Part shown: positions 23,637-33,100 of the stretch, one piece after another
How positions within the stretch are numbered: the stretch's first letter is position 1
Layout: each line of letters opens with the position of its first letter
Origin: Pantoea sp. Ap-967
GTDB taxonomy: Bacteria > Pseudomonadota > Gammaproteobacteria > Pseudomonadales > Pseudomonadaceae
Direction of reading: 5' to 3'
Assembly: GCF_011752565.1 (NCBI RefSeq)
Contig: NZ_VWXK01000027.1
Span: 1 to 64,000 of the forward strand
DNA length: 64,000 bases
Position numbers and translations under genes: made by a program
The notes under the pieces: generated by a model
Databases searched by the model: none
The model's input: only the letters and a program-made list of their open reading frames with translations
Told to the model about the DNA's origin: nothing

Positions 23637-24205
23637 CAGGCGTGGCCCGCCTGGCTGGTCAGCAGGCTGAGGTTGATCCCCAGGCTTGCGGCGGCGGCGT
23701 CCAGGCGCAGGTCGCTGTTCAGGCCGAAGATGATCTCCGGGTCGAACGGGCAGTTGAGCCAGGCGTTATCGGCCAGTTCCGCTTCCAGCTGGCCTGCTTC
23801 CCAGCCGGCATAGCCGAGGGTAATGAGGCTTTGTTTGGGCCCTACACCGGCGGCGATGGCCAGTAGCACGTCCTGCGAGGTGGTCAGCGACAGCCCTTCC
23901 AGGGCCACGGTGGCCTGGAAGCTGCATTCGCTGCTGTGCAGCACGAACCCGCGGTCGGTTTGCACCGGGCCACCCTGGTAGATCGGCACCTGCAGCGTGC
24001 TGGCCGGCGGCGTTTCGTCCGGGCGCAACTGCTCGAGGATGTCGGCCAGGCTCAGCTCCTGCGGTCGGTTGACCACAAGGCCCATGGCGCCATTGGCGTT
24101 GTGCTCGACGATATACGTGAGGGTCTGGGCGAAGTTCGGATCGGCCATGTGCGGCATGGCGATCAGGAACTGGTGCTTGAGGTAGCTCGGGGTGAGGGTT
24201 TTCAT
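23636..24205 (-). CDS. algH: YqgE/AlgH family protein (DUF179)
   Basis: A 189-residue protein of the AlgH family, named for an effect on alginate production in P. aeruginosa. The typical HQFLIAMPHMADPNFAQTL start, NGAMGLVVNRP, and GYAGWEAGQLEAEL are visible. The start at 24205 gives the family length. Its molecular activity is not known. It is the first gene of algH-ruvX-pyrR-pyrB-pyrC' on the minus strand. Confidence 0.95.
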   Translation of the reverse strand: MKTLTPSYLKHQFLIAMPHMADPNFAQTLTYIVEHNANGAMGLVVNRPQELSLADILEQLRPDETPPASTLQVPIYQGGPVQTDRGFVLHSSECSFQATVALEGLSLTTSQDVLLAIAAGVGPKQSLITLGYAGWEAGQLEAELADNAWLNCPFDPEIIFGLNSDLRLDAAAASLGINLSLLTSQAGHA

Positions 24206-24274
24206 GGGGGATAGTGTGGCGCCAGGTGGCGAGGCTGACAAGGTGTCATCGCCGGTCTGGGAGGGCGCCGCTGT

Positions 24275-24378
24275 GCGGCGCATCGCGAGCTGCGCTCGCT
24301 CCTACACAGTGCGCGTAGGGCCGGGGGATGATTGGCCCGAAACAAACGTAGGAGCGAGCGCAGCTCGCGATGCGCCGC
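24275..24378. repeat. Long inverted REP pair (31-bp arms)
   Basis: A perfect 31-bp inverted repeat (24275-24305 with 24348-24378) containing the GTAGGAGCGAGCGCAGCTCG type REP lies between tonB and algH. The 42-nt spacer shows no gene. Confidence 0.88.
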
Positions 24379-24439
24379 GCGGGCGGCGCTCGATATCCGC
24401 GCCACCCCATGCTGCAAGCCCTGCGCACAGCGCCCCCAA

Positions 24440-25345
24440 TCAATTACTGGACAAACGGTCCCCACGGGCAAAACGCCAGGTGCGGATGATCTCCAGCCGG
24501 TCGAACTCGGCCAGGTCGCCGGTGAACGGTGCGAACGGCGCCGCCAGGCGCACGATACGCTGGGCCGCCTGGTCCAGCACCGGCTGCCCGGAAGACTCCA
24601 GCACCAGCACTTCGTACAGCGAGCCATCGCGGTTGATCGACACCATCATCCGCAAGCTGCCGTAGATCTGCTGGCGACGCGCTTCGTCGGGGTAGTTGAG
24701 GTTACCCACCCGTTCTATCTTCTTGCGCCATTCTTCCTTGTACCAGGCGCCCTTGTCGCGCATGGTCGAGGCGGCGTTCAGGCGGTGGATGCGCGGGCGC
24801 TTGGCGTACATCTGCTGCTCGTTGGACAGCTCCGCCTCAAGGCTGGCGATCTGGCTCGACAGCTGCGAGCTGTCGAAATCCGGCGTGGCCGCGGCCGGCT
24901 TGGGCTGTGGCTTGCTTTCCTTGGGCTTGGGCTCGACCTTCTGCGCCTTGGCCGCCTGGGTGGCCACGGCGGACTTCTGCGGCACCGGTGGCGGCGCCAC
25001 TTCAGGCTTGGCAGCCGGCGGCGGGGTCACCTTGTTGATCTTGCTGTCCTGGAACGGCGCCACCTCGGTGGTGGTGGGCACCGCTTTCTTTTCCAGGGTG
25101 CCGCTGCCTTGCTGGTTGTCCTGGGCCTGGTAGTCGGCCTTCTCGGGCGCTTTCTCGCTCTTGAAGGTGGCCAGGGTGATGTCCATGGTCTGGCGGATTT
25201 GCGCAGGCTTGACCACGCTGAAACCCACGCCGAGGATCAGCGCCAGGTGCACCAGGGCAGCCAGGAACAGGGTAAAGCCAAGCCTGTCCACCGGGCGAAC
25301 GCGGGGTGGCAGCAGGTCGGCGGGGATGTCGGCAGGCAGCGTCAT
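24440..25345 (-). CDS. Energy transducer TonB
   Basis: A 301-residue protein that couples the proton-motive force to outer-membrane receptors. It has one N-terminal membrane helix (about residues 22-44, LGFTLFLAALVHLALILGVG), a Pro/Lys-rich periplasmic linker (about 110-160), and a C-terminal TonB domain with YPDEARRQQIYGSLRMMVSI. No exbB or exbD lies beside it here. The gene precedes the algH group and is followed upstream by gshB on the same strand. Confidence 0.9.
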   Translation of the reverse strand: MTLPADIPADLLPPRVRPVDRLGFTLFLAALVHLALILGVGFSVVKPAQIRQTMDITLATFKSEKAPEKADYQAQDNQQGSGTLEKKAVPTTTEVAPFQDSKINKVTPPPAAKPEVAPPPVPQKSAVATQAAKAQKVEPKPKESKPQPKPAAATPDFDSSQLSSQIASLEAELSNEQQMYAKRPRIHRLNAASTMRDKGAWYKEEWRKKIERVGNLNYPDEARRQQIYGSLRMMVSINRDGSLYEVLVLESSGQPVLDQAAQRIVRLAAPFAPFTGDLAEFDRLEIIRTWRFARGDRLSSN

Positions 25346-25436
25346 CGGGTATCCAGCAACTGCGAAGCGGGGCAGTGGCTCAGTCGAAAAGGACCGGCAT
25401 CATACCCCACTCCGTGCATTTGCTCTGTGTTGGCGG

Positions 25437-26390
25437 TCAGCGCGCCTTGAGCTGGCGATCAATGGCATCCATCAGCTTGCCACCGATATCGGTGTTGTAG
25501 GCCGCATCGATCTCGCGGATGCAGGTCGGGCTGGTGACGTTGATCTCGGTGAGGTAATCGCCGATCACGTCGAGGCCGACGAACAGCAGGCCCTTGGCCC
25601 GCAGGGTCGGGCCGACCTGGGCGGCGATCCAGCGGTCGCGCTCGGTCAGCGGGCGCGCTTCGCCACGCCCACCGGCAGCCAGGTTGCCGCGGGTTTCGCC
25701 GCTGGCCGGGATACGTGCCAGGCAGTAGTCCACCGGCTCGCCGTCGATCATCAGGATGCGCTTGTCGCCGTCCTTGATTGCCGGCAGGTAGGCCTGCGCC
25801 ATGATCTGCTGGGCACCCAGCGCGGTCAGGGTTTCCAGGATCACCGACAGGTTGGGGTCGCCGGCCCGGTGGCGGAAGATCGAGGTGCCGCCCATGCCGT
25901 CCAGCGGCTTGAGAATCACGTCACCATGCAGGGCTGCGAATTGGCGGATGATGTCCGGGCGGCGGCTGACCAGGGTTGGCGGCGTGCACTGCGGGAACAG
26001 CGTGGCGAACAGTTTTTCGTTGCAGTCGCGCAGGCTTTGCGGGCGGTTGACCACCAGCACGCCTTCGCCCTCGGCCTGCTCCAGCAGGTAGGTGCTGTAG
26101 ACGAACTCCATGTCGAACGGTGGGTCCTTGCGCATCAGGATCACGTTCAGCTCGGCCAGCGGGGCGTCCTGTTCCTCGCCCAGCTCGAACCAGCGCGCCG
26201 GGTCGGCGAACACCTTCAGTGGGCGCATGCGCGCGCGGGCCTTGCCCTCGCCCTGGTAGAGGTCGTGCTGCTCCATGTAGAACAGCTCCCAGCCACGGGC
26301 CTGGGCCGCCAGCAGCATGGCCAGCGAACTGTCCTTCTTGTAGGAGATGGACGCGATGGGGTCCATGACAATGCCGAGGCGAACGCTCAT
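25437..26390 (-). CDS. gshB: Glutathione synthetase
   Basis: A 317-residue ATP-grasp enzyme that joins gamma-glutamylcysteine and glycine. The MDPIASISYKKDSSLAML start, KPLDGMGGTSIFR and the C-terminal DVIGDYLTEINVTSPT motifs are all family hallmarks. The ATG at 26390 is used rather than the 49-residue longer ORF. It is divergent from the pil-chp operon. Confidence 0.98.
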   Translation of the reverse strand: MSVRLGIVMDPIASISYKKDSSLAMLLAAQARGWELFYMEQHDLYQGEGKARARMRPLKVFADPARWFELGEEQDAPLAELNVILMRKDPPFDMEFVYSTYLLEQAEGEGVLVVNRPQSLRDCNEKLFATLFPQCTPPTLVSRRPDIIRQFAALHGDVILKPLDGMGGTSIFRHRAGDPNLSVILETLTALGAQQIMAQAYLPAIKDGDKRILMIDGEPVDYCLARIPASGETRGNLAAGGRGEARPLTERDRWIAAQVGPTLRAKGLLFVGLDVIGDYLTEINVTSPTCIREIDAAYNTDIGGKLMDAIDRQLKAR

Positions 26391-26561
26391 GGGGTGGTTC
26401 CTCTGGCGGCCGGTGGCCGCGGTCGATCGAAAGAAAAGTGGCTCAGGGTGGCGCTGTGAGCGCCGCAGGTCAAGGGGCGCGGCAGATGGAACGGGCACCC
26501 GGAGTGTGCTAAAAATGCCAGTCACAGTGCTGTACAACAGGCCTTTGGGGCTGCTGCGCAG

Positions 26562-26636
26562 CCCTTTCGCGACACAAGGCCGCTCCCACAGGGTTCGGCG
26601 TGATTCTTGTGGGAGCGGCCTTGTGTCGCGAAAGGG
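26562..26636. repeat. Perfect 29-bp inverted REP pair upstream of pilG
   Basis: CCCTTTCGCGACACAAGG... at 26562-26590 is exactly complementary to 26608-26636 across 17 nt. It is the GGAGCGGCCTTGTGTCGCG type of REP. It sits in the divergent gap between gshB and pilG (298 bp), which otherwise shows no gene. Confidence 0.88.
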
Positions 26637-26688
26637 GCGCGAAGCGGCCTCGGGCTTTCAGCATCAAACAGCGACGGTAGCGCAAAAC

Positions 26689-27090
26689 ATGGAACAACCC
26701 CTGAAGGTGATGGTGATCGACGACTCCCGCACGATCCGCCGCACCGCGCAGATGTTGCTCGGCGAGGCCGGTTGCGAGGTGGTCACCGCCAGCGATGGCT
26801 TCGATGCCCTGGCCAAGATCGTCGACCAACAGCCTCAGATCATCTTCGTCGATGTGCTGATGCCCCGCCTGGACGGCTACCAGACCTGCGCCGTGATCAA
26901 GCACAACAGCGCCTACAAGGACATCCCGGTGATCCTGCTGTCGTCGCGCGATGGCCTGTTCGACAAGGCCCGTGGCCGGGTGGTCGGTTCCGACCAGTTC
27001 CTGACCAAACCCTTTAGCAAGGAAGAACTGCTCGACGCGATCAGGGCCCACGTGCCTGGTTTCGTCGCGCTCGAACAACCCGCAACCTGA
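26689..27090 (+). CDS. pilG: Twitching-motility response regulator PilG
   Basis: A 133-residue CheY-like single receiver domain. The acidic pocket is D11/D12, the phosphoacceptor is D55 (FVDVLMPR), and the conserved Lys is K107 (LTKPFS). In P. aeruginosa PilG drives pilus extension downstream of the Chp kinase. The start at 26689 gives the family length, but the ribosome site before it is weak. It opens the pilG-H-I-J-chpA-chpC operon. Confidence 0.95.
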   Translation: MEQPLKVMVIDDSRTIRRTAQMLLGEAGCEVVTASDGFDALAKIVDQQPQIIFVDVLMPRLDGYQTCAVIKHNSAYKDIPVILLSSRDGLFDKARGRVVGSDQFLTKPFSKEELLDAIRAHVPGFVALEQPAT

Positions 27091-27137
27091 CCGCGCCCCG
27101 CCCGGCGCGGCCTTCAATGTCCTGATGGGGAACCAGC

Positions 27138-27503
27138 ATGGCCCGCGTTCTGATTGTCGACGACTCGCCGACAGAGATGTACAGATTGACTGAATGGCTG
27201 GAAAAGCACGGCCACCAGGTGCTCAAGGCCGACAACGGTGCCGACGGCGTGGCCCTGGCCCTGCAGGAAAAGCCCGATGCGGTGCTGATGGACATCGTCA
27301 TGCCCGGCATGAATGGCTTCCAGGCCACCCGCCAGCTGAGCAAGAACCCGGAAACCGCCGGCATTCCGGTGGTGGTGGTGACCACCAAGGACCAGGAAAC
27401 CGACCGCATCTGGGCCCAGCGCCAGGGTGCCCGTGATTTCCTCACCAAGCCGGTGGAAGAGGACGCCCTGATCGCCAAGCTCAAAGAAGTGCTGGGCGCT
27501 TGA
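27138..27503 (+). CDS. pilH: Twitching-motility response regulator PilH
   Basis: A 121-residue CheY-like receiver. D8/D9, phosphoacceptor D52 (LMDIVMPG) and K105 (LTKPVE) are in place. PilH acts opposite to PilG, favouring pilus retraction or acting as a phosphate sink. It overlaps the pilI start by 4 bp. Confidence 0.95.
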   Translation: MARVLIVDDSPTEMYRLTEWLEKHGHQVLKADNGADGVALALQEKPDAVLMDIVMPGMNGFQATRQLSKNPETAGIPVVVVTTKDQETDRIWAQRQGARDFLTKPVEEDALIAKLKEVLGA

Positions 27504-28054
27504 CCACCCGCCCGCAAGGCGCGTCGCTGACCGCCTTCGAACTGTTGCTGGACATCGACCGGCGCTGCCGTCTGCTGGTGGCCGACCAGCCACCGCAGGA
27601 CACCCGCCTGCAGCACTGGAGCGGCATCGGCTTTCGCATCGCCGGGCAGTGGTTCGTCGCGCCCATGGGTGAGGTGGCCGAAGTGCTGCGCGAGCCGCGC
27701 AGCAGCCGGGTGCCTGGGGTACAGCCCTGGGTGTGCGGGGTGGCCAACCTGCGTGGGCGGCTGCTGCCGGTGATGGACCTGAGCAGCTTCTTCGGCCTGG
27801 GCCCGGCCGCACCCGGCAAGCAGCGGCGGGTGTTGGTGCTGGACCATGAAGACCTGTTCGTTGGCCTGTTGGTCGACGAAGTGCTGGGCCTGCAGCATTT
27901 CGCCCTGAGCAGCCTGCAACTGTCGCCGCCGCAGCCTTTGCTGCGTGCCGCCGCCCGCTTCGTTCAGGGGCATTTCGCGCGTGAACGCACCTGGGCGATC
28001 TTCAGCCCCTTCGCCCTGGCCCAGGCGCCGGGCTTTCTTGACGTGGCGCTATAG
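27500..28054 (+). CDS. pilI: CheW-like adaptor PilI (TTG start)
   Basis: A 184-residue CheW-domain protein linking the PilJ receptor to the ChpA kinase. The CheW core is visible as GIGFRIAGQWFVAPMGEVAEV and GVANLRGRLLPVMDLSSFFG. The TTG at 27500 overlaps the pilH TGA, and no internal ATG leaves the domain intact, so TTG is the likely start. pilJ follows after 11 bp. Confidence 0.92.
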   Translation: MTTRPQGASLTAFELLLDIDRRCRLLVADQPPQDTRLQHWSGIGFRIAGQWFVAPMGEVAEVLREPRSSRVPGVQPWVCGVANLRGRLLPVMDLSSFFGLGPAAPGKQRRVLVLDHEDLFVGLLVDEVLGLQHFALSSLQLSPPQPLLRAAARFVQGHFARERTWAIFSPFALAQAPGFLDVAL

Positions 28055-28065
28055 GACTTTCGAAC

Positions 28066-30126
28066 GTGAACAAGCCGGCCACCCCCGTCGCCCCCGCCAG
28101 CATGACCCCCCGCACGCGCAGCATCGTGCAGATCACCGTGCTGTTCGTGATCCTGATCCTGTCGATCATCCTGCTGTTTGCCAACTTCGCCTACCTCAAT
28201 ACCCAGGCCAACCACGACAAGCAGTACATCGGCCACGCCGGCGAGTTGCGCGTGCTGTCCCAGCGCATCGCCAAGAACGCTACCGAGGCCGCAGCCGGCA
28301 AGGCCCTGGCCTTCAAGCTGCTGTCCGATGCGCGCAACGACTTCGAGCGCCGCTGGAGCTACCTGCGCGAAGGCGACAAGTCCACCGGCCTGCCCCCGGC
28401 CCCGGTGGCGGTGCGCGATGAAATGGAAACCGTGCGCCAGGACTGGGAAAACCTGCGCAAGAACACCGACACTATCCTCGCCAGCGAACAGACCGTGTTG
28501 TCGTTGCACCAGGTGGCGGCGACCCTGGCCGAAACCGTGCCGCAGTTGCAGGTCGAGTACGAAAAAGTGGTGGAGATCCTGCTGCAGAGCGGCGCCCCGG
28601 CCAACCAGGTGGTGGTGGCCCAGCGCCAGTTGCTGCTTGCCGAGCGTATTCTCGGTTCGGTCAACACCGTGCTGGCCGGCGACGACAGCGCCGCCCAGGC
28701 CGCCGACAGCTTTGGCCGCGACGCCAGCCGCTTCGGCCAGGTGCTCGAAGGCATGCTCGGCGGCAACCCGGCCATCCAGGTAACCCGTGTCGAGGACGCC
28801 GATGCCCGCGCGCGCCTGGCCGAGATTGCCGAGCTGTTCCAGTTCGTGGCGGGCTCGGTGGATGAAATCCTCGAAACCTCGCCCGAGCTGTACCGCGTGC
28901 GCGAGGCGGCCAGCAACATCTTCAGCCTGTCGCAAACCCTGCTCGACGAGGCCTCGCACCTGGCCAACGGCTTCGAGAACCTGGCCGGCGGGCGTACCCT
29001 CGACACCGTGGGGGGTTACGTTCTGGGCCTGCTGGCGCTGGCCTCGATCATCCTCATTGGCCTGGTGATGGTGCGCACCACCCACCGCCAGTTGCATGAA
29101 ACCGCCGAGAAGAACGAGCGCAACCAGCAGGCGATCATGCGCCTGCTCGATGAAATCGAAGAGCTGGCCGATGGCGACCTGACCGTGACCGTGTCGGTCA
29201 CCGAGGACTTTACCGGCGCCATCGCCGATTCGATCAACTACTCCGTCGACCAGCTGCGCGACCTGGTGGCCACCATCAACCACAGCGCCGAGCAGGTGGC
29301 AGCCGCGGTGCAGGACACGCAGAACACCGCCCGCCAGCTGGCCAAGGCCTCGGAGCATCAGGCCGAGCAGATCAGCGAGGCGTCCGAGGCGGTGGGCGAC
29401 ATGGTCGAGTCGATCGACCGGGTGTCGGCCCATGCCTACGAGTCGGCCAAGGTCGCCGAGCGCTCGGTGGCCATTGCCAACAAGGGCAACGAGGTGGTGC
29501 ACAACACCATCAACGGCATGGACAACATCCGCGAGCAGATTCAGGACACCGCCAAGCGGATCAAGCGCCTGGGTGAGTCTTCCCAGGAAATTGGCGATAT
29601 CGTCAGCCTGATCGACGACATTGCCGACCAAACCAACATTCTTGCCCTGAACGCGGCGATTCAGGCCTCGTTGGCCGGTGAGGCCGGGCGCGGCTTTGCC
29701 GTGGTGGCCGACGAAGTGCAACGCCTGGCCGAGCGCTCGTCTTCGGCCACCCGGCAGATCGAGGCGCTGGTGCGCACCATTCAGGCCGACACCAACGAGG
29801 CGGTGATCTCCATGGAGCAGACCACCGCCGAAGTGGTACGCGGCGCCCGCCTGGCCCAGGATGCCGGCGTTGCATTGGCCGAGATCGAGGGTGTGTCGCA
29901 GAACCTGGCCGAGCTGATCCACAGCATCTCCGATGCGGCCCAGTTGCAGACCTCCTCGGCCGGGCAGATTTCCCACACCATGGCGGTGATCCAGCAGATC
30001 ACCGCGCAAACCTCCGCAGGCTCCGGCGCCACCGCCGACAGCATCCGCCACCTGGCGCGCATGGCCAGCGAGATGCGCCGGTCGGTGTCCGGTTTTACCC
30101 TGCCGGCACCTGCCGAGCGCAGTTGA
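28066..30126 (+). CDS. pilJ: Twitching-motility methyl-accepting protein PilJ
   Basis: A 686-residue chemoreceptor with a membrane helix at about residues 21-44, a periplasmic helical PilJ sensor (about 45-320), a second membrane segment (GYVLGLLALASIILIGLVMV), HAMP, and a signalling domain with DQTNILALNAAIQASLAGEAGR. In P. aeruginosa it senses surface contact through pilin. The usual neighbours for its methylation (pilK) and demethylation (chpB) are missing. Confidence 0.96.
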   Translation: MNKPATPVAPASMTPRTRSIVQITVLFVILILSIILLFANFAYLNTQANHDKQYIGHAGELRVLSQRIAKNATEAAAGKALAFKLLSDARNDFERRWSYLREGDKSTGLPPAPVAVRDEMETVRQDWENLRKNTDTILASEQTVLSLHQVAATLAETVPQLQVEYEKVVEILLQSGAPANQVVVAQRQLLLAERILGSVNTVLAGDDSAAQAADSFGRDASRFGQVLEGMLGGNPAIQVTRVEDADARARLAEIAELFQFVAGSVDEILETSPELYRVREAASNIFSLSQTLLDEASHLANGFENLAGGRTLDTVGGYVLGLLALASIILIGLVMVRTTHRQLHETAEKNERNQQAIMRLLDEIEELADGDLTVTVSVTEDFTGAIADSINYSVDQLRDLVATINHSAEQVAAAVQDTQNTARQLAKASEHQAEQISEASEAVGDMVESIDRVSAHAYESAKVAERSVAIANKGNEVVHNTINGMDNIREQIQDTAKRIKRLGESSQEIGDIVSLIDDIADQTNILALNAAIQASLAGEAGRGFAVVADEVQRLAERSSSATRQIEALVRTIQADTNEAVISMEQTTAEVVRGARLAQDAGVALAEIEGVSQNLAELIHSISDAAQLQTSSAGQISHTMAVIQQITAQTSAGSGATADSIRHLARMASEMRRSVSGFTLPAPAERS

Positions 30127-30135
30127 GGAGCGCCC

Positions 30136-33100
30136 ATGGCCGCTGCCGTCACCCCCGAGCGCCACGACACCGTGGCCCTGGCCTGGACCCGGGCCGCCAT
30201 CCTCGATTGCCTGGGCCAGGCGCGCCAGGCCCTGGAGCGCTTTGCCGGGGAAACCGGCGACCCGTCGATCCTGGCCTTCGTGGTGGACAACCTGCACCAG
30301 GTGCATGGCTGCCTGCGCATGCTCGAACTCAGCGGCGCCACGCGCCTGGCCGAGGAACTGGAGCTGCTGGCCAGGGCCTTGGCCGACGGCCAGGTCAGCC
30401 CGCGAGGCGACTGCCTGGGCCCGTTGTTCCGCGGCCTTGAGCAGCTGCCGTCGTACCTGGAGCGGCTGCGTGGTGCGCGCCATGACCTGCCGCTGGTGAT
30501 GCTGCCGCTGCTCAACCAGCTGCGCGCCTGCCGCGGTGTCGAGCCCCTGGCCCAGGCCAGCCTGATCAGCGGCGCCGCCCAGCGCTTTGCCGGTGACGAC
30601 GACCTGGCCAACCTCGACCTGTCGCTGGGCAACTGGCGCGAGCAGCTGCAGGCAGGCCCCGGCCGCGACGCCCTGCGCTCGGTAATCACCGCCCTGTGCG
30701 ATGACCTGGTGCGCATCAAGGAGCGCCTGGACCAGTTCGTGCGCGGCGACCGCCAGCACAACGAAGAACTGGATGCGCTGCTGGCGCCCTTGCGCCATGT
30801 GGCCGACACCCTGGCCGTGCTGGGCTTCCAGCAGCCACGGCGGGTCATCATCGACCAGGTACTGGCCTTGCAGGCGCTGGCCCAGGGCGAACGGGCGGTG
30901 GATGACGCGGTGCTGATGGATGTGGCCGGTGCCTTGCTGTACGTCGAGGCCACGCTCAACGGCATGGTGCTGCCGCTGGAGGAGGGCGGCGCCGGCAGCC
31001 TGCCGGGTTCGGACCTGGCGGAGATTCGCCAGCTGGTGCTCAACGAGTCGCTGAATGTGTTGCAACAGGCCAAGGACCTGATCGGCGATTGCCTGGAGTC
31101 CGGCTGGCCACGCCAGCGCCTGCAACCCTTGCCGGGCTTGCTGCAGCAGGTGCGTGGGGCGCTGGCGATGCTGATGCTGCCGGCAGCTGCCGAAGTGTTC
31201 GGCGGCTGCGCAGGTTATGTGCTGGGCTGGCTGCAGCACCTGGACGTGGAGCCACCCGCGCAGGACCTGACCCACCTGGCCGAAGCCTTGAGCGCCGCCG
31301 AGTGCTACCTGCAATGGCGCGTCGCCGACCCACTGGCCGACGCCCAGCCCTTTCTCGACATGGCCCGTGCCAGCCTGACCGCACTGGGCGTGGCCTGTAC
31401 CCACGCCGGCCCGCAGGGTGGTTGCGAGCCTGGCAGCGACGGCATCGACGATGAGCTGCGCGAGGTGTTTCTCGAAGAAGCCGGCGAGTTGCTGCCGGAG
31501 ATCGAACGGCACTGGCTGCGCTGGCGCGCCGACAATCGCCTGAATGATGCCCTGGTGCACGTGCGCCGCGACCTGCACACGCTCAAGGGCAGCGGGCGCA
31601 TGGTGCATGCCGAAGCGGTGGCGGAACTGGCCTGGGGCGGTGAGCACCTGCTCAACCGTGTGCTCGAAGGGCGCATTGCCCTGAGCCCGGAAGGCGTGGT
31701 GGCGCTGCAGCGGGTGTTCGTCCACCTGCCGGACCTGCTCGCCGACTTCGCAGCCGGCCAGCTGCCGCAGCTCAGTGAAATCGAACAGCTGGCGGCGCAC
31801 CTGCATGCCCTGGCCGAAAATGACAGCCCGGCGCCAGCCGAGATCGATGGCCTCGACCCACAGCTGCTGGATATCTTCCGCAATGAAGCACAGGGCCACC
31901 TGGCCAGCCTGGCGACGTTCCTGCAGGCCGCAGGCGGCCAGGATTGCGAGGTCAACGATGCCCTGCAGCGCGCCCTGCACACCCTCAAGGGCAGCGCGGC
32001 CATGGCCGGGGTCATGCCCATCGCCGAGCTGGCCACCGCTTTCGACCGCCTGGTGCGCGAGTACCGCAGCCACCAGCTGCCCTTGCAAGCGCCGGAGCTG
32101 CAGTGGCTGCAGGCGGCCCACGGCCTGTTCCGCCAGGGCCTGGCGCAGCTGGGCAGCTCGCCCTTGGCGGCGATTCCTGGCGCGGTGCAGTTGATCGAGC
32201 TGGTTGGCGAGGCCGTGGACCTGCGCCTGGCCAGCCTGCACGCCGAACCCCATGCCGGGCGCCGCGGCAAGCGCGACCCGCAGTTGATCGCAAGCTTCCT
32301 GGCCCAGGCCATGGACATCCTGCTCGATGCCGAGTCGCTGCTGTCTCGCTGGCAACAGCAACCGGCCCAGCGCGAGCCGCTGGACACCCTGCTCGACGCG
32401 CTGACCAGCCTCGGCCATGCCGCGCACCTGGCCGACCTGTGGCAAATGGATGCCGTGTGCGAGGCGCTGCTCGACCTCTGCGGCGCAGTGGAAGAAGGCA
32501 GCCTGGGCGCCAGTGCGCGCTTTTTCACCGCCGTCCAGCAAACCCTGGATGCGTTGTTGGACATGCTCGACGAAGTGGCCGCCGGGCAGGAAATCACCCC
32601 GCGCCCAGACTGCGTGGACGCCCTGCGCCACCTGCTCGACGGCGCCCTGGCGCCGGATGCCACAGGGTTGGTGAGCCGTGATGCGGTCACCCCGCTGGAT
32701 GGGCTGCCTGAGCCGGCCGAAGAGGCCGAAAGCCCCGGGGACAAGGAACTGCTGGAAGTCTTCCTCGAAGAAAGCTCGGACATCGTCGAAAGCGCCGCCG
32801 CCGCCCTGGCGCGCTGGCAGGCCGACCCGCGCAGCAGCGTCGAGGTGGAGAACCTGCTGCGCGACCTGCACACCCTCAAGGGCGGCGCGCGCATGGTCGA
32901 AATCGCCGCCATCGGCGACCTGGCCCACGAGCTGGAATTCCTTTACGAACTGCTCGCCGCCGGCCGCCTGCCGCCGAGCGCTGCGCTATTCGCCCTGCTG
33001 CAGAACTGCCACGACCGGCTGGCGCACATGCTCGACGCGGTGCGCCTGGGCCAGCCGCTGCACGCGGCCACCGCGCTGATCGACTACATCCGCAACTTCA

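Noticed and set aside
27964..32928. A 1654-residue open frame on the minus strand
   Set aside because: It lies exactly opposite pilJ and chpA, which have clear domains. High GC content and third-position bias keep the antisense frame open. No motif or ribosome site supports it.
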